Origin: Adiantum capillus-veneris | Lineage: Eukaryota > Streptophyta > Polypodiopsida > Polypodiales > Pteridaceae | DNA length: 64,000 nucleotides | Direction of reading: 5' to 3' | Assembly: GCA_014529385.2 (NCBI GenBank) | Contig: CM043962.1 | Span: 35,863,598-35,927,597 of the forward strand | Shown here: piece after piece, positions 45,563-57,700 of the stretch | Position numbering within the stretch: position 1 is the first letter of the stretch | Layout of the letters: every line of letters begins with the position of its first letter | The notes under the pieces: model-generated | Told to the model about the DNA's origin: nothing | Databases searched by the model: none | What the model saw: the letters and a program-made list of their open reading frames with translations, nothing else | Translations under genes and position numbers: made by a program

Positions 45563-46484
45563 ATGGCAGAAAGTTCAACCCAAGTCACACAGATTGTTGG
45601 AGAGAAGCTGACCAGAGAGAACTACAACATATGGTCTTACAGGATGGAGAACTTTATCATGGGCAAAGGTTTATGGGATACATTACAGGTGAACAAGAGT
45701 GTCCCAAGGTTGGTTTGGAACCAAATAGAGAGAATGTTGAAGCACATAAAACATGGCAAGTAGGAGTAGAAGCTTACAAGAAGTGGATCAAGATTCAAGG
45801 AAAGTGATGCATTGGATTTCACTATGCATTAGTGACTTCTTTATACCACATGTGAAGAAGGCTCAATCTCCAAAGGAAGCATGGGAGATACTAGCAAGAA
45901 TGAACAGCTCCAATACAGAACCACAAAAAGTTCACTTGAAGCAAAGGTTACATTGTGTATGGCGAGGAAATAGATCCATATCAGATTATGTGACAGAGAT
46001 AAAGCAAATACAGGAAGATCTTGCGAGCATTAATGTTGAAGTTCCAGATGATGACTTAGTTTCAGTGACATTGAATGGTTTGGGACCGGAATACAAGTCA
46101 TTGGATACATCTATATCTGTTCGAGGACACATGCCTGATTTTGAAGAGTTAGTAAACCTTTGTTTGCAAGAAGAGGTGAAGTTAGGCAAGTCAGGTCCTT
46201 CTACATCAAATAACAATTCCAGAGATCAGGTTTTTTACTCTAGAGGTCGTGGAAACAATAGAGGTGGAAGAGGAAACTATGGTCGTGGAAACAATGCTGG
46301 AAGAGGTCAATGGCAAAACCAACAAAGTCAAAGTTACAATGATTATAGCCAAAGAGGCAGGGAGAGAGCCCGAACTCGTGGACGTGGAGGTGGACGATTT
46401 GTACATCCTCAAAGAGATGGATATTGTAACAGATGTGGCATTTATGGTCACTTTGAAAGAGAATGTTACACAAGGCTAAATTAA
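45563..46484 (+). pseudogene. COP-3 gag
   Basis: The ATG at 45563 starts MAESSTQVTQIVGEKLTREN, a typical copia gag N terminus. Two small shifts (about 45720 and 45800) move into the frame 45753-46484. That frame holds the UBN2-like gag core (WISLCISDFFIPHVKKAQSP; LKQRLHCVWRGNRSISDYV), an Arg-Gly-rich RNA-binding stretch (SRGRGNNRGGRGNYGRGNNA) and one zinc knuckle, CNRCGIYGHFEREC, near 46430. Repair of two indels would restore a normal-length gag of about 300 residues. Confidence 0.88.
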
Positions 46485-49194
46485 AATCATGATCGTGGTG
46501 GAAGAGGCCGAGGTTATGGCAGACATGGAGGAAACTTTGCTGGATACAATCCTCATGATCAAAATATATATGACAATAGATCGAGTGGACATTTATTTCC
46601 TATGGAGCATGTTGTTGGAAGCATGGTTGAGCCACATCATACAGATGATTGGTATTTAGATAGTGGTGCCACAAATCATATGACATATCATGGTGAATGG
46701 TTTGACTGAAAAGAGAAGTTAGAAGAGGATGAGTTTGTCGCTATAGGTGATGATACTATGCATCGGATTATGCATGTTGGTTCAGTTCCATTGCTAGAAA
46801 AAGACGGGACATACAACACATTGGGAGATGTTCTATATGTTCCTTCAATCACAAAGAATTTAGCATCAGTTGGACAAATGACAGATCAAGGGTTGCAAGT
46901 CCGTTTTAATCTTGATGGCTGCTTCATAGAGGAGTTTCACAAAGGCAGACCAGGCAAGATATTGGCACGTGGAAGAAAGAAAGGTCGCTTGTCCTCATTG
47001 GAAGCTGGAGATCCATGTTTACACAGTGGTATGTATGCAAACAAATCAGCCACTCAAGATAATTGGGCAGAGTTATGGCATAAGAGGATTGGTCATGTCA
47101 ATTTTAGAAGACTAAAGCATATACAATCAAATTAAATTATACATGGATTACCAAATTTTGGCAGATTGAATTTTGATCATGTTTGTGAAGCTTGTCAATT
47201 TGGAAAGCAATCTCATTTACCATTTCCAAAGAGGGGGAGAATTAGCCAGAGTCCTTTGGAAATTGTTCATTCAGATATTTGGGGACCTTGTGATCATGCT
47301 ACGCCAAATGGTTGTCGATATTTTATCACATTCACGGATGATTACAACAGAATGACATGGGTTTACTTTCTAAAGGCAAAGTCAGAGGCGTTTGAGGTAT
47401 TCTTGGAGTTCAAAGTTATGGTTGAGAAAGAGAATGGTTGTCAAATTAAATGCCTACGTACAGATGGAGGGGGAGAGTACATGTCACATAGTTTTGATGG
47501 TTTACGTGAACAAGGCATAAGAAGACAGATTACTTGCAAATACACACCACAACAAAATGGAGTTGCTGAGAGAAAGAATAGAGTCATAGCAGAGATTGCA
47601 AGAGCCATGATGAATGAGATGAATATGGCATTAACATATTGGGCTGAAAAAGTTCATACAGCAGTACACATTATGAATCGAACACCAACAGTTGCCATTC
47701 ATGAAATTTCACCTTATGAGAGACTTTATGGGATCAAGCCAACAGTTTCTACATGAAAGTTTTTGGATGTGTTTGCTATGTTCATGTGCCAAATGAAGCA
47801 AGAAAGAAGATGGAGCCAAAGGCGGTGAAGTGTATATTCTTGGGCTACCCAGTTGAAAAGAAAGGTTACAAGTGCTATGATCCTATGACAAGACAAGTTT
47901 ATGTCAGTAGAGATGTCAGATTTTGTGAGCATGAACCATGGTATAAACCAAAGCCAGTGATGATAGAAGATGAGTATGAAGAGCAAGAGAATATGAGTCA
48001 TGTTGTTGATAAGCCAAACCATCAACAAGAACTATTTCAGGACCACATATGGAAGAGGAGAGTACAGGAAGTGTCAACCCATGGAGAGGTCGTTTGCGAG
48101 ATAAGAAGCAAGACGAGAAAGGCAAGAAGAAAGTGGTTGAAGAGAGTTCTGGAGATGAAAGATTCGATGAAGAGCATGGTTTACCGCATTTGAGGACACC
48201 TGGCAGTAAGCATATTGAGAAATATGTACCCCCATATGCAAGAGTTGAAGAGAAGAGTGCACCACAGTTGAGAAGATCAGAGAGGGTGCGTTATCCAGTT
48301 GATAGATTGACATACAACGGTTACATGCGTACACATTATGCATACATGGTTTCACGTGTGCAATATAAAGAGCCTACATGTTTTCAAGAGGCAATTGGAA
48401 AATTAGAATGGGAGTCAGCTATGGATGATGAGATGGATGCTCTTGTGAAGAATGACACTTGGGATTTGGTTCGCTTGTCAAGTGGAAAGAAAGCAATTGG
48501 TTCAAAATGGGTATACAAAGTGAAGTGCAAGTCAGATGGTAGTGTGGAAAGATACAAAGCGAGGCTTGTTGCTAAAGGTTATGCACAAACAAAAGGTCTT
48601 GATTATGATGAGACATTTAGTCCAGTTGCAAAGATGACAACAGTCAGATTGGTGATAGCAATGGCAAGTATGTTCGGTTGGAAGTTACGGCAAATGGATG
48701 TGGATAATGCATTCTTGAATGGTGACTTGGAAGAAGAAGTTTATATGATACAGCCAGAGGGTTATCAACACCCAGAGTTTCCATATTATGTATGTAAGTT
48801 GAAGAAAGCATTGTATGGTTTGAAGCAAGCATCTAGAGCTTGGTGTGAAAATATAACCAGATTCTTGAAGAAGATTGGATTTAAGCAGTCTATTGCTGAT
48901 CACTCATTGTTTTTGAAGCATGTTGATGGAGAGATCGCCGTTATTGTTATCTATGTTGATGACTTGGTTCTCACTGGAAGTCATGATGAGCAAATTTTTC
49001 ATGTCAAGAAGAGTTTGTTGAGAGAATTCAACATGAAGGACCTTGGTGAGATTGATTTGGTGTATGTGAAGACAAATGATCAAGTTGCAGATATATTCAC
49101 AAAATCTCTTGGAAAGGAGAAGTTTTGCTACTTTCGTGAAGCATTGGGAATCCATCATATGCAAGCTCACTCTGAGCTTGAGGGGGAGTGTTAA
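46485..49194 (+). pseudogene. COP-3 pol: protease, integrase, RT; RNase H deleted in frame
   Basis: Protease WYLDSGATNHMT is near 46650. The pre-integrase domain ends near 47220 (CEACQFGKQSHLPF). The integrase core has all three acids: VHSDIWGP, RTDGGGEYMS and GVAERKNR. Reverse transcriptase in 48049-49194 has KWVYKVKCKSDGSVERYKAR, DVDNAFLNGDLEEEVYM and IYVDDLVL (near 48955). Right after NMKDLGE (near 49050) the frame passes without a break into DLVYVKTNDQVADIFTKSL, which belongs at the C terminus. About 250-300 residues covering the RT thumb and RNase H are absent. Stops near 46707 and 47133 and a shift at ~47755 also occur. Confidence 0.92.
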
Positions 49195-49408
49195 AGAATA
49201 TGTCCATTGTGCTATGGGCGGCTGGACACTGACTATACTGTGTTGTAAATATACTTTGGATAATAGTTCAAAGAGAAGAAGAAGAGAAGAGCAGCTCGTT
49301 GAATGGCTGCTGCAGAGTAATGATTGTGTGTGTGTGTGTGTCTCAATGTGTGTTGGTGTGTGTGCATAGTCTTCTTTCCTACCTTCTCCATCACTTGTGC
49401 GCTCTACA
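49189..49408 (+). repeat. COP-3 3' LTR
   Basis: 220 bp, TGTTAAAGAATA to GCTCTACA, followed by GATGC. A TG run near 49327-49342 is longer than in the 5' LTR. Confidence 0.94.
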
Positions 49409-49413
49409 GATGC

Positions 49414-50460
49414 ACCTTTAGCAGTTTTTTTGTTCTTCTTTGGGACCCATCTCTTTGCGATTATTGGCTGTTTTGTTGCTGACTCTCGTTTGGGAACCCA
49501 TACTTGCCCGTGCTTCGTTTTTGTTTGAAGAGACTTCTTTGGGATCCACCTTTGTTGTGTGAGTGGACAGTGGTCTTTGCTTCAGCCCTTGTATGCTTGG
49601 TTGGGGACGGGATTTAGGCTTTGAAAGTTGATACTGTGGTTGTTTTGGAATCCAAATGAATTCCTGACTTTTTTGTGCTTGAATCAACTTCTTTGGAGCC
49701 CAAACCTGAGTTGTGAAAGCTTGCGACTTTGTGATATTCTTACCTGTTCATGCACGCTTTCCTTGTTTTTGTTTTGGTGTTGGATCTTGTGATTTGTCAT
49801 TAGAGTTCTTTGTCTTCTTGATCCATATCTATTTTTGGCCGATCTGGCTTTTTGGTATCCAGATTTGTCGATCTTTTTGGCTTTGACTTGTTGTCCTGTT
49901 CTTTTGACCTGTCATGGTTGTTGCTGAAGGGGTTGGTGATAGTGATGGCCTGAGTTGATGATAGGGGATGTCGTAAGATTCATCACTATCGCTACTATCC
50001 TCAGCAAGGTTGACTTCTTGTACTTTCCCTTGATTTTTTGGCTGGTAGTGGAAAGTTACTGTCTGTTTTCTCGTGGGTGGTAGTTTCTTGGAGGACTTTT
50101 CTAGCCCATTGATTAGAGCATTGTTGGCTCGTTGCTCTGGTCGTATTCCTCCTAGGTGATTCTTTGCATCCTTATTAGGAGCCATGTATGAGGATGCTTG
50201 TGGTGGCTGTGTCTTTATCGAGGACTTTGGAATCCACTTTTGATGCACTTTATTCATGTAGCGATGACATTGATTCCCGGGTCATTGATCTTCTTGAAGC
50301 TCAAAGTGTTCTACAGAGTCATAGAACTCGTCGTCTTCTTCATCTTTTGATTCTCCACATTTCTTTGTTTTCTCCTTATTTCGAGAGCTTGTTGATGTCT
50401 GGATATCTTCGTTTTCCTAGATTACACTCACTGCAAAATAAGGAACGACATCATAGCCAT
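49414..50460 (-). pseudogene. WPK-B W-x-P-K repeat array
   Basis: Minus-strand frames carry a series of tryptophan motifs: KWIPK (50237), IWIPK (49850), a degenerate IWIKK (49825), VWAPK (49700), IWIPK (49650), RWIPK (49545), VWVPK (49495) and RWVPK (49450). The last three are ~16-20 residues apart in one frame. Linkers are rich in Lys, Gln, Ser and Pro. The segment between the first two motifs includes an acidic Ser/Asp run (EDSSDSDESYD). Frameshifts near 49830 and 49560 break it. COP-3 cuts the end, which resumes at 44420 and stops near 44370. Function is unknown. The motif may mediate nucleic-acid or protein contacts, but that is a guess. Confidence 0.62.
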
Positions 50461-50465
50461 TTTCA

Positions 50466-51690
50466 TCACAAAACTTTGTTGTGGGAGCATCCTCCACGGC
50501 GCACGTCCAGAGTAGCCAAGATGTGTTCCCATCCAAAAGTCTCTAACTCTTCTTCAGGAAATGGTTCTGGGATAGAGTCCCTGTCCTCTATAATCCGCTC
50601 TAGGATACATTCCTCACGTTTCAAGCTACCACATTGTGAAGCTCCACACATCCACAGGTCTTTAGGCTTGCCTAACCAAGCTGGAAGTTCTGATCCTACT
50701 ACTGTGGCGGAATCAAACTCCTCAACCGGTGTTCTCGTCACATCCCTATAGCTATGGTCCCTCAAGTTTACCTTTGTTATGGTTTCCATATGTCTTAGGT
50801 ATATATGGTCATAACCCCAATCTTGGACCATTTTCAATTGTCGCATGAATGGTCTTCCCAGAATGATGTCATAGTTGTTCTTCTTGCCAAAGTCAACAAC
50901 AACAAAAGTGTGTTCATATTCAATGCCACAAGAAATAACAAGTACTTTTTCTAGCAGTCCTAGGGGTTTTTCCTTGTGTCCATTTGCAAGCTGCAGGGTC
51001 ATTCGTGTGGATATCAAGGTAGGTTTTCCCCATTTTTTTCCAAACCTCTTTGGTTGCAATGGCCACACCAGCTCCACTGTCAAGGATTGCCATGGTTTTT
51101 ACACCATTGAATTCCATAGGAAGGGTGGTGTTTCCATCTTCTCCCTCGTAATACTCGCCTACCTTGTTTAATGGAACTGGCCTAGTATTTAGTTGACGCA
51201 TTTCAAGCTCTTTGATGCCTTCCTCGATTTGAGTCATTGGGGTTTTTACACCAAATTTATCTAGACATTTACCCACATTAGCCCACATATTTGGTCTTAT
51301 TTTGAGCAACTCGTCTAACATTATTGTACACGTGACTGGGGTAGATAGAATATCTACTAGCCCTTTTGAACCGATGGCTTTGTTGGGAGACAGTCTCTGT
51401 GATGGGAGTGCGACCACATCTAACTTGGTTTCGTACTCTCCCATGTAGGAAGGTAGTGTTCTTAGCGAATGGAGTTGGCTATCCATAGATTGTACAGATC
51501 CTTTTTCGCCCCAATACGATCTCACGTCTAGATTCATTTGAGATCCAGTCTCAAATTCCTCTATTGGTGGTAGAAACACTCCTCGTTCATTACTAGTCTT
51601 GTCTACTTGTCTTCTTAGGTCATCGGCTTCATTGGCCTCTCTGACTTGTTTCCACAATTCGTCAAGACCATCTATCTCTTTACAATCCTC
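50466..51690 (-). pseudogene. WPK-B aspartic protease region
   Basis: Minus-strand frame 51657-50920 and the overlapping 51083-50466 encode a retropepsin-like domain. LPMEFNGVKTMAILDSGAGV holds the DSG active site (Asp near 51081), and IILGRPFMRQLKMVQDWG near 50860 is the closing glycine motif. A shift between them (about 50930-51000) separates the two. A ~125-residue C-terminal part (EEFDSATVVGSELPAWLGKP) precedes the W-x-P-K region. The order after gag fits a Ty3/gypsy gag-pro. The expected RT after it is missing. Confidence 0.8.
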
Positions 51691-51700
51691 AGGTATATCC

Positions 51701-53334
51701 TCAGTTATCCGTGGTATTCAGTACTATCCTTGGTTCTAATGCTGGGTCTTTGAGGTTTGGTCTGTGCTCATGACTAGAATCTGGCTCTTTTAGTTCCTGG
51801 TTTGGTGGGATTACTTGTGTAGGCATGACACAGATCACATCCTCAGGTTTTGCAACTGGTGGTTCTAGTAAAGCTTGGGCTATTTGAATCATTTTCTGGC
51901 ACATTTCAAACCTTTGCTTTTCTAGTTCCGCATAGGGATATGTCATCCACCTGTGTTCTTGGGTTTGGTTGTTTTTGAGCCTCACATCATAGGCTTTCAA
52001 GAGGGCATCTAATGTCTCATTAACCTTCTCTGCCAACATAGATCCTCCTGAACTAGCACTTCTCGGTTTCTCATCCATGGATGGTTCTTCTAGAGGTTTA
52101 ACCATCTGTGTAAGAGAAGGTGCCTCCTTTTCCTCATGTTGTTTTATCTTCTCCTGAGCTTCGGTAAGCTTCTCAGCTAGGGATTTTTGCTCCTGTTCCC
52201 TGCGTGCTTTCATCCTAGTCTTTCTAGCTTTCCAACTATTTCGTTTGCTCTTGGTTTTCTAACTAGGTGCGTCTGTCTTTGGTCCATTATCTGTCTTTGG
52301 ACTCTTGACACTTTCCGTGTTCTTTGTCTCTGGATTCTCATCAACTTTCTTTTGAGCTTGTGCTCTCGTAACCACTTGAACCTGTACAACATTTTCATTT
52401 TCTTAGCTACTAGGGAGTTGAACAATCCTGATACATTTGTCGTGATTTTCTTGATTTGGTTTGGTTTTTTCGGGCAATCAGGGATCAAGTGAGTGATGCC
52501 ACACTCAAGACAATAGGCATTTACTTCAGTGATCTCCGTATGAGGACATTGTTTGACCAAGTGGTTGTCACGACTTTTGTGACAATCTGTCTCTGGTTGA
52601 GGAGATTCTTTTAGCATTTCCTCTTGGCTATAAGCAAGCTTTGACCTAGATAAGCCGCTATTTGCAATGAATCGCAATGTCCTTTCGTCCATTTCATACC
52701 TTCTTTCTTTCGACTGAAACCCAGGAGGTGGAGGTTGTACCGGCCTCACCACTCCATGTGTTTCTCTCACATTTTGTTGCTCCGAAGGGTAGTACTCACT
52801 TTGGTCGCTATACCACATTGTAGCTGGTATTGGCGTTGGTTTATTTGATGCTTCCATCATTGGCATGTATCTCATGTCTAGCGGCATTCTAGAACCTGGC
52901 AGCGGAGGTTGTTGTCCTAAGACAAGCTGTGGCCTTAAAACTCCTACTGGTCTTGGCGCATTCCCCGTAATGTATCTAGGTGGAGTAGGTGCTTCTGGAA
53001 CAGGTTGTACATACCTCTCCCTAGCATTTTCCATGCTATAATAGCACTCTTCCCCCGTATGATTCGTCCATTTTCTCTCAATTTCACACCACTTCGGCTC
53101 TCCCGAATCAGACCTTACAAGAGGAATCAACCTCTTGACCAAGTCGTCAATAAGGTTTTCTTGATCAATAGGTGCCGTTGGCTTGGCAATGGACTCACTT
53201 ATCTGTGAAACACTGTGCTGAGAGGATGTGTCATCTCCTTGACTCTTTAAGTCCTTTTCTTTGTATGCCTCACAGTTATCCACTAGATAAAGAGCTTCTT
53301 TGATCAACTCGTTTAGAGTCATCCTCCTTAGCAT
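51701..53334 (-). pseudogene. WPK-B gag C-terminal part with zinc knuckle
   Basis: Frame 53334-52210 (374 codons) continues gag: a Pro-rich linker, then cysteine motifs near 52590-52490 (HLVKQCPH and CLECGITHLIPDC, a CX2CX3HX4C knuckle). It ends in a Lys/Arg-rich tail. A one-base shift near 52215 leads to 52213-51701, which has a charged, helix-forming stretch (EKLTEAQEKIKQHEEKEAPS). Another shift near 51695 leads into the protease. Both shifts fit simple indel decay. Confidence 0.75.
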
Positions 53335-53346
53335 ATGCAGATCCTT

Positions 53347-53978
53347 CTAAAGGCCCGCATGTCTCATTCCCTGGATAAAGATCAGCATCAGTCGTGCTTG
53401 CGTAGGTAATTCCGCTCTCGGACAGAGCTTAACATATCTCTTGAGCCGTAATGATGCTTTGCGTACTGATTCATTCTCTTTCTGTTTGAATCTATGGATT
53501 TGCGAGACCGTGTTGTGAGCAATGCCTTTTGGCGAGAATTCTTCAATAAACTCCTCAAACAGCTCATCTAGGGTCTCAAAATCCCATTTTTCCACCGAAT
53601 CGAACCATGTAGCTGCATCATCTTCTAGAGTCAATCCAAACCCCGCAAACTGTGTCGCAAAATCTGAAACTTCCTCTGCTCTAATCACTCTTCTAAAAGC
53701 CGTTGCGTGATCTCTCGGATCCTTATCTCCAGAGTATTTTCTATTTACCCATTTCTAGACTTGGGATGGTATAACTCGTCGATTGTCTACAAGTCTAACC
53801 AGAGACTCTCCCAATCCTTCTCTCGTTATCACTCTTGAAGGGAATCTTGGTGGCTCTCTTCTTGGAATTCCTATAGGAATTCTCGTGTTTGGTGGAGGCA
53901 TTTGTGGTCCTTCATTGACCAAATATCCACCTCTTTCTAGTACAGTCTGTGGATTTGTGCTTTCTACAACTCTGTATT
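53347..53978 (-). pseudogene. WPK-B gag capsid-like domain
   Basis: The minus strand reads RVVESTNPQTVLERGGYLVN from the COP-5 insertion point. A stop near 53754 (TAG where TGG would give WKWVN) follows, then the capsid-like domain: DFATQFAGFGLTLEDDAATW, FDSVEKWDFETLDELFEEF and PTQARLMLIFIQGMRHAGL. A second TAG near 53349 precedes the next frame in the same phase. Two TAG stops in otherwise clean sequence suggest transition decay of TGG or CAG codons. Retrotrans_gag type, by inspection. Confidence 0.82.
53974..53978. other. COP-5 target site duplication, left copy
   Basis: GATTT is not present here; the pentamer is GTATT, identical to 59506-59510 after the 3' LTR. It falls inside a WPK-B gag codon run. 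Confidence 0.97.
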
Positions 53979-54717
53979 TGTTAAGTATGGAGCCCGATTT
54001 ACCCTTGTAATTTTCAGTGGTAAAAGCGCACATTTGTAAGGCCCCCATTATGAGGAGAAGCCATCGTGCGTGAAGGAAAATCACTCACCGGAAACCAAAA
54101 TTTTCACGGACAAGAATCAGGGGCAACCGGAATATTATGGCCGGACGGCGGCCGGAAAGTGGTCGGAAAACAACGGATCGGTTGGCCGGTGGCCGGTAGT
54201 CAATGGCCGATGGCCGGTGGTCGGAAGTCAATGGCCGCTGGCCGGTGGCCGAAATCAATGGCCGGTGGCCGAATTCAAAAGCGGACTTGTCTTCTCAAGG
54301 GCGGCCACACATGGGCGGATTGGAGGGTCCGATTTGGACTTATTCCCACAAGGGCGGCTACACATGGCTGTCTCTCATAAGAGAGGGAAGCCCTTTTGGC
54401 CTATAAAAGGAGGCCATTTCTACACACATTTCATAGTGAGAAGTTGATGCAACAAGGTGAGTGTGAGGTGGTGAGAGTGAAGCAAGGCGGGAGCTCCATT
54501 AAGGGTATAATCCCTTTGTAAATTACTTCTTGTTTTGAAGTACTAAAGCCATTGAGTGGCTGCTTTCTCGTGGACGTAGCCCACATTGGGTGAACCACGT
54601 ATATCGTGTGTACTCTCTCTCTCTCTCTCTACTCTATAATCTCGTGTATGTAAATCTGTCTTTCTCCATTAAGTAATCTACTCAATTATCTATTTAGCTA
54701 CGTCTTATTTCCTAACA
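53979..54717 (+). repeat. COP-5 5' LTR
   Basis: 739 bp, TGTTAAGTATGG to TTTCCTAACA. A TATAAAAG box at 54402-54409 marks the likely promoter; transcription would start ~25-35 bp downstream. Upstream (54145-54290) is a GC-rich run of GGCCGGTGGCCG-type words, a possible enhancer-like repeat. Frames reading through the LTR are not genes. Confidence 0.96.
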
Positions 54718-54790
54718 ACTGGTATCAGAGCAAGGTTTGCTCGTAGCTAAATTATCTCAAGGAAAGGATTCCTTGAATTGAGTGGGAGTT

Positions 54791-57700
54791 ATGGCGGAGG
54801 AAGGGAAGCTCAAGATTGAGAAGTTCAACGGCGAAAACTACCAACATTGGAAGATGCAGATTGAAGACTATCTCTACCAGAAGGACCTCTATTTGCCACT
54901 AGGCGGTCTTGCGAAAAAGCCCGCAACAATGGCAGATGAAGCATGGATTGTCCTTGATCGAAAGGCACTGGGAACAATCCGGTTAAGCTTGGCGTCAACG
55001 GTGGCCTTCAATGTTTCGGAGATGAAGACCACGGAGGACTTGATGAAGTCACTTGACGACTTCTACGAGAAACCATCGGCATCCAATAAGGTATTTCTTA
55101 TGAAGCGCTTGTTCAATCTAAAGATGGCAGAGAATGGTTCAGTTGCAGAACACCTAAATGACTTTAACACAAACATAAGTCAACTTCGATCAGTGAAAAT
55201 CAATTTCGATGAAGAAGTACGAGCTCTCCTTATACTATCATCTCTACCGGATAGTTGGGACAGCCTTGTGATGGCTGTAAGTAATTCTATCTCTGGCACA
55301 AATACTCTTAAGTTTGATGATGTTGTGGGTGTTCTCCTAAGCGAGGAAATGCGAAGGAGAAGCACAGGAGAATCATCAAGTGCTGCACTATCAGTGGAAA
55401 CAAGAGGAAGGCCTAAGGAGAGGTTCAAAAACCAAAAGGGTCGTGATCACTCAAGGCGGAGCAAGTCACGCACAAAGTCAGTTCTTGAATGTTGGAACTG
55501 CGGCAAGATAGGCCACGTCAAGAAGGATTGCTGGTCCAAGAAGAAGAAGGAGACAGAGTCTCAAGACAACAAGCCAACATCGGAGGCCAATGTGGTAGGT
55601 AAAGTAGAGCAAGATGCTCTAATTCTCTCATTAGACAATGTTTCTAATTCCTGGATAGTAGATTCCGGGGCTTCATTCCATGTGACACCACACAAGCAAC
55701 ATTTCCAAGACTACACTAAAGGTAATTTTGGGTATGTATACTTGGGAGATGATGAAGCTTGTGAGATTGTCGGCAAGGGTACAGTTTCTGTCAAAACTGC
55801 TAACGGAAATGAATGGAAGCTTAAAGATGTTAGGCATGTTCCTTCTCTTCGCAAAAATTTGATCTCTACAGGACAATTGGACGATGAAGGTCACAACATT
55901 GCATTCGAAAACAAACGGTGGAAGATCTCAAAGGGATCTTTGGTGGTTGCCAAGGGTGAAAAAGTCGGTACACTTTACTTGTGTACTGTTAGCACGCAAC
56001 CTTCAGCTTGTGCAGCAACTACAGAAGTTGGCAGTGCGGTGTGGCACTACCGACTTGGGCATATGAGTGCCAAAGGAATGCAAATCCTTCAAACAAAGAA
56101 GCTTCTACCAGGTTTGAAAGAAGTGGACTTAGAGTTCTGTGAAGATTGTGTTTATGGTAAACAAAAGAGGGTAAAATTTCAAAAATCAGGAAATGAAAGA
56201 AAGAATAAAAAACTTGAGTTGGTTCATTTCGATGTTTGGGGTCCTGCAAGTACACCATCACGTGGTGGCTCATTGTACTATGTAACATTCATAGACGATG
56301 CGACTAGAAAAACATGGGTTTATGTCATGAAGAATAAATCCAATGTATTTTCCATATTTCAAAGGTGGAAAGCCTTTGTGGAGAATGAAACAGGTACCAA
56401 GGTTAAATGCCTCAGATCCGACAATGGAGGCAAATATTGCAGCCAAGATTTTGAAAGATTTTGTGCTAGCAATGGCATTCGGAGGCAAAGGACAACCCCA
56501 AGGACACCTCAACAAAATGGAATTTTGGAAAGGATGAACAGGACAATCATGGAACGAGCACGAAGCATGCGGCTACATGCAGGCCTACCGCTTGAGCTTT
56601 GGGCAGAAGCTGTAAGTACGTCTGTGTACTTAATCAATCGGTCACCCTCAACGGCATTGGATGGGGGAGTTCCAGAAGAGGCATGGACAGGTAAACCGGT
56701 GAATTATGCATTTCTCAAAGTGTTTGGGTGTGAGGCTTTCATGCACATAGATAGAAGCCTAAGATCAAAGTTAGATGCAAAGTCCAAAAAGTGTTTCTTC
56801 ATTGGCTATGGAGAAGGAGACTTTGGGTATCACCTATGGAATCCTGAAGATGGTAAAATCTTAAGGAGTAGGGATGTAATTTTTAACGAACAAAATATGT
56901 ACAAAGATTACTTGGAAAGAAAACAAACAAAAGAAACAGGTGATGAGTACATAGAGCTTGAGGACGGTGAAGACTCAAGGATTGCAAATGGTGACAATGT
57001 GCAACAACGTCAACCAAATGAGGAGCCTCAACCTATTCCCCGAAGATCTACAAGAGCAAGTAGACCTCCAGAAAGGTTTGTTCCTTCCTTCAACCATCTC
57101 TTGATCTCAGATTCTGGAGAGCCAGAATCATATGAAGAAGCTATGCAACATGAATCCAAAGAAGAATGGACGAAGAGCATGCAAGTGGAGATGGACTCAC
57201 TACATCACAACCAAACATGGGAGTTGGTTGAGTTGCCTAAAGGTAAGCGGGCACTTCAAAACAAATGGGTGTACAAGATAAAGGAAGAAGAAGGTGGGAA
57301 GAAAAGGTACAAGTCTAGGCTTGTGGTAAAAGGTTTTTCTCAAAAGAAAGGTATTGACTTCAATGAAATATTTTCTCCTGTTGTAAAAATGAACTCAATT
57401 AGGCTTGTCTTAAGCCTTGTGGCTGCTCATGATCTAAATCTCGAGCAAATGGATGTAAATACGGCATTCCCTCACGGTGACTTAGAGGAGGAAATCTACA
57501 TGCTTCAACCAAAGGGGTATGAAGTAAAAGGTAAGGAGAAAATGGTTTGCAGATTAAAGAAGAGCTTGTATGGTTTAAAGCAAGCATCAAGACAATGGTA
57601 CTTGAAGTTTGATCGATGGATGTTGGATCATGGATTCACAAGATGCAACTCGGATCACTGCGTCTACACGAAGAATTTGGGAGATGGGAAATTCATCATC

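Larger units (their letters stand above)
44426..49408 (+). mobile_element. COP-3, Ty1/copia element with an internal pol deletion
   Basis: A 4983 bp element inserted in the WPK-B W-x-P-K region. Its 5' LTR is 44426-44658, the initiator-Met primer site TGGTATCAGAGC starts at 44662, the polypurine tract (GAGCTTGAGGGGGAG) abuts the 3' LTR, and the 3' LTR is 49189-49408. Target duplications are GATGC. The LTRs differ at about nine of ~218 aligned sites, mostly transitions. The leader 44659-45562 (0.9 kb) holds no recognised feature. Confidence 0.94.

Noticed and set aside
54066-54447. 104-125 codon frames in the COP-5 LTR, repeated at 58824-59235 and weakly at 3168-3520
   Set aside because: They are LTR sequence, recurring with LTR copies; the GC-rich GGCCGG words keep stops rare by composition.
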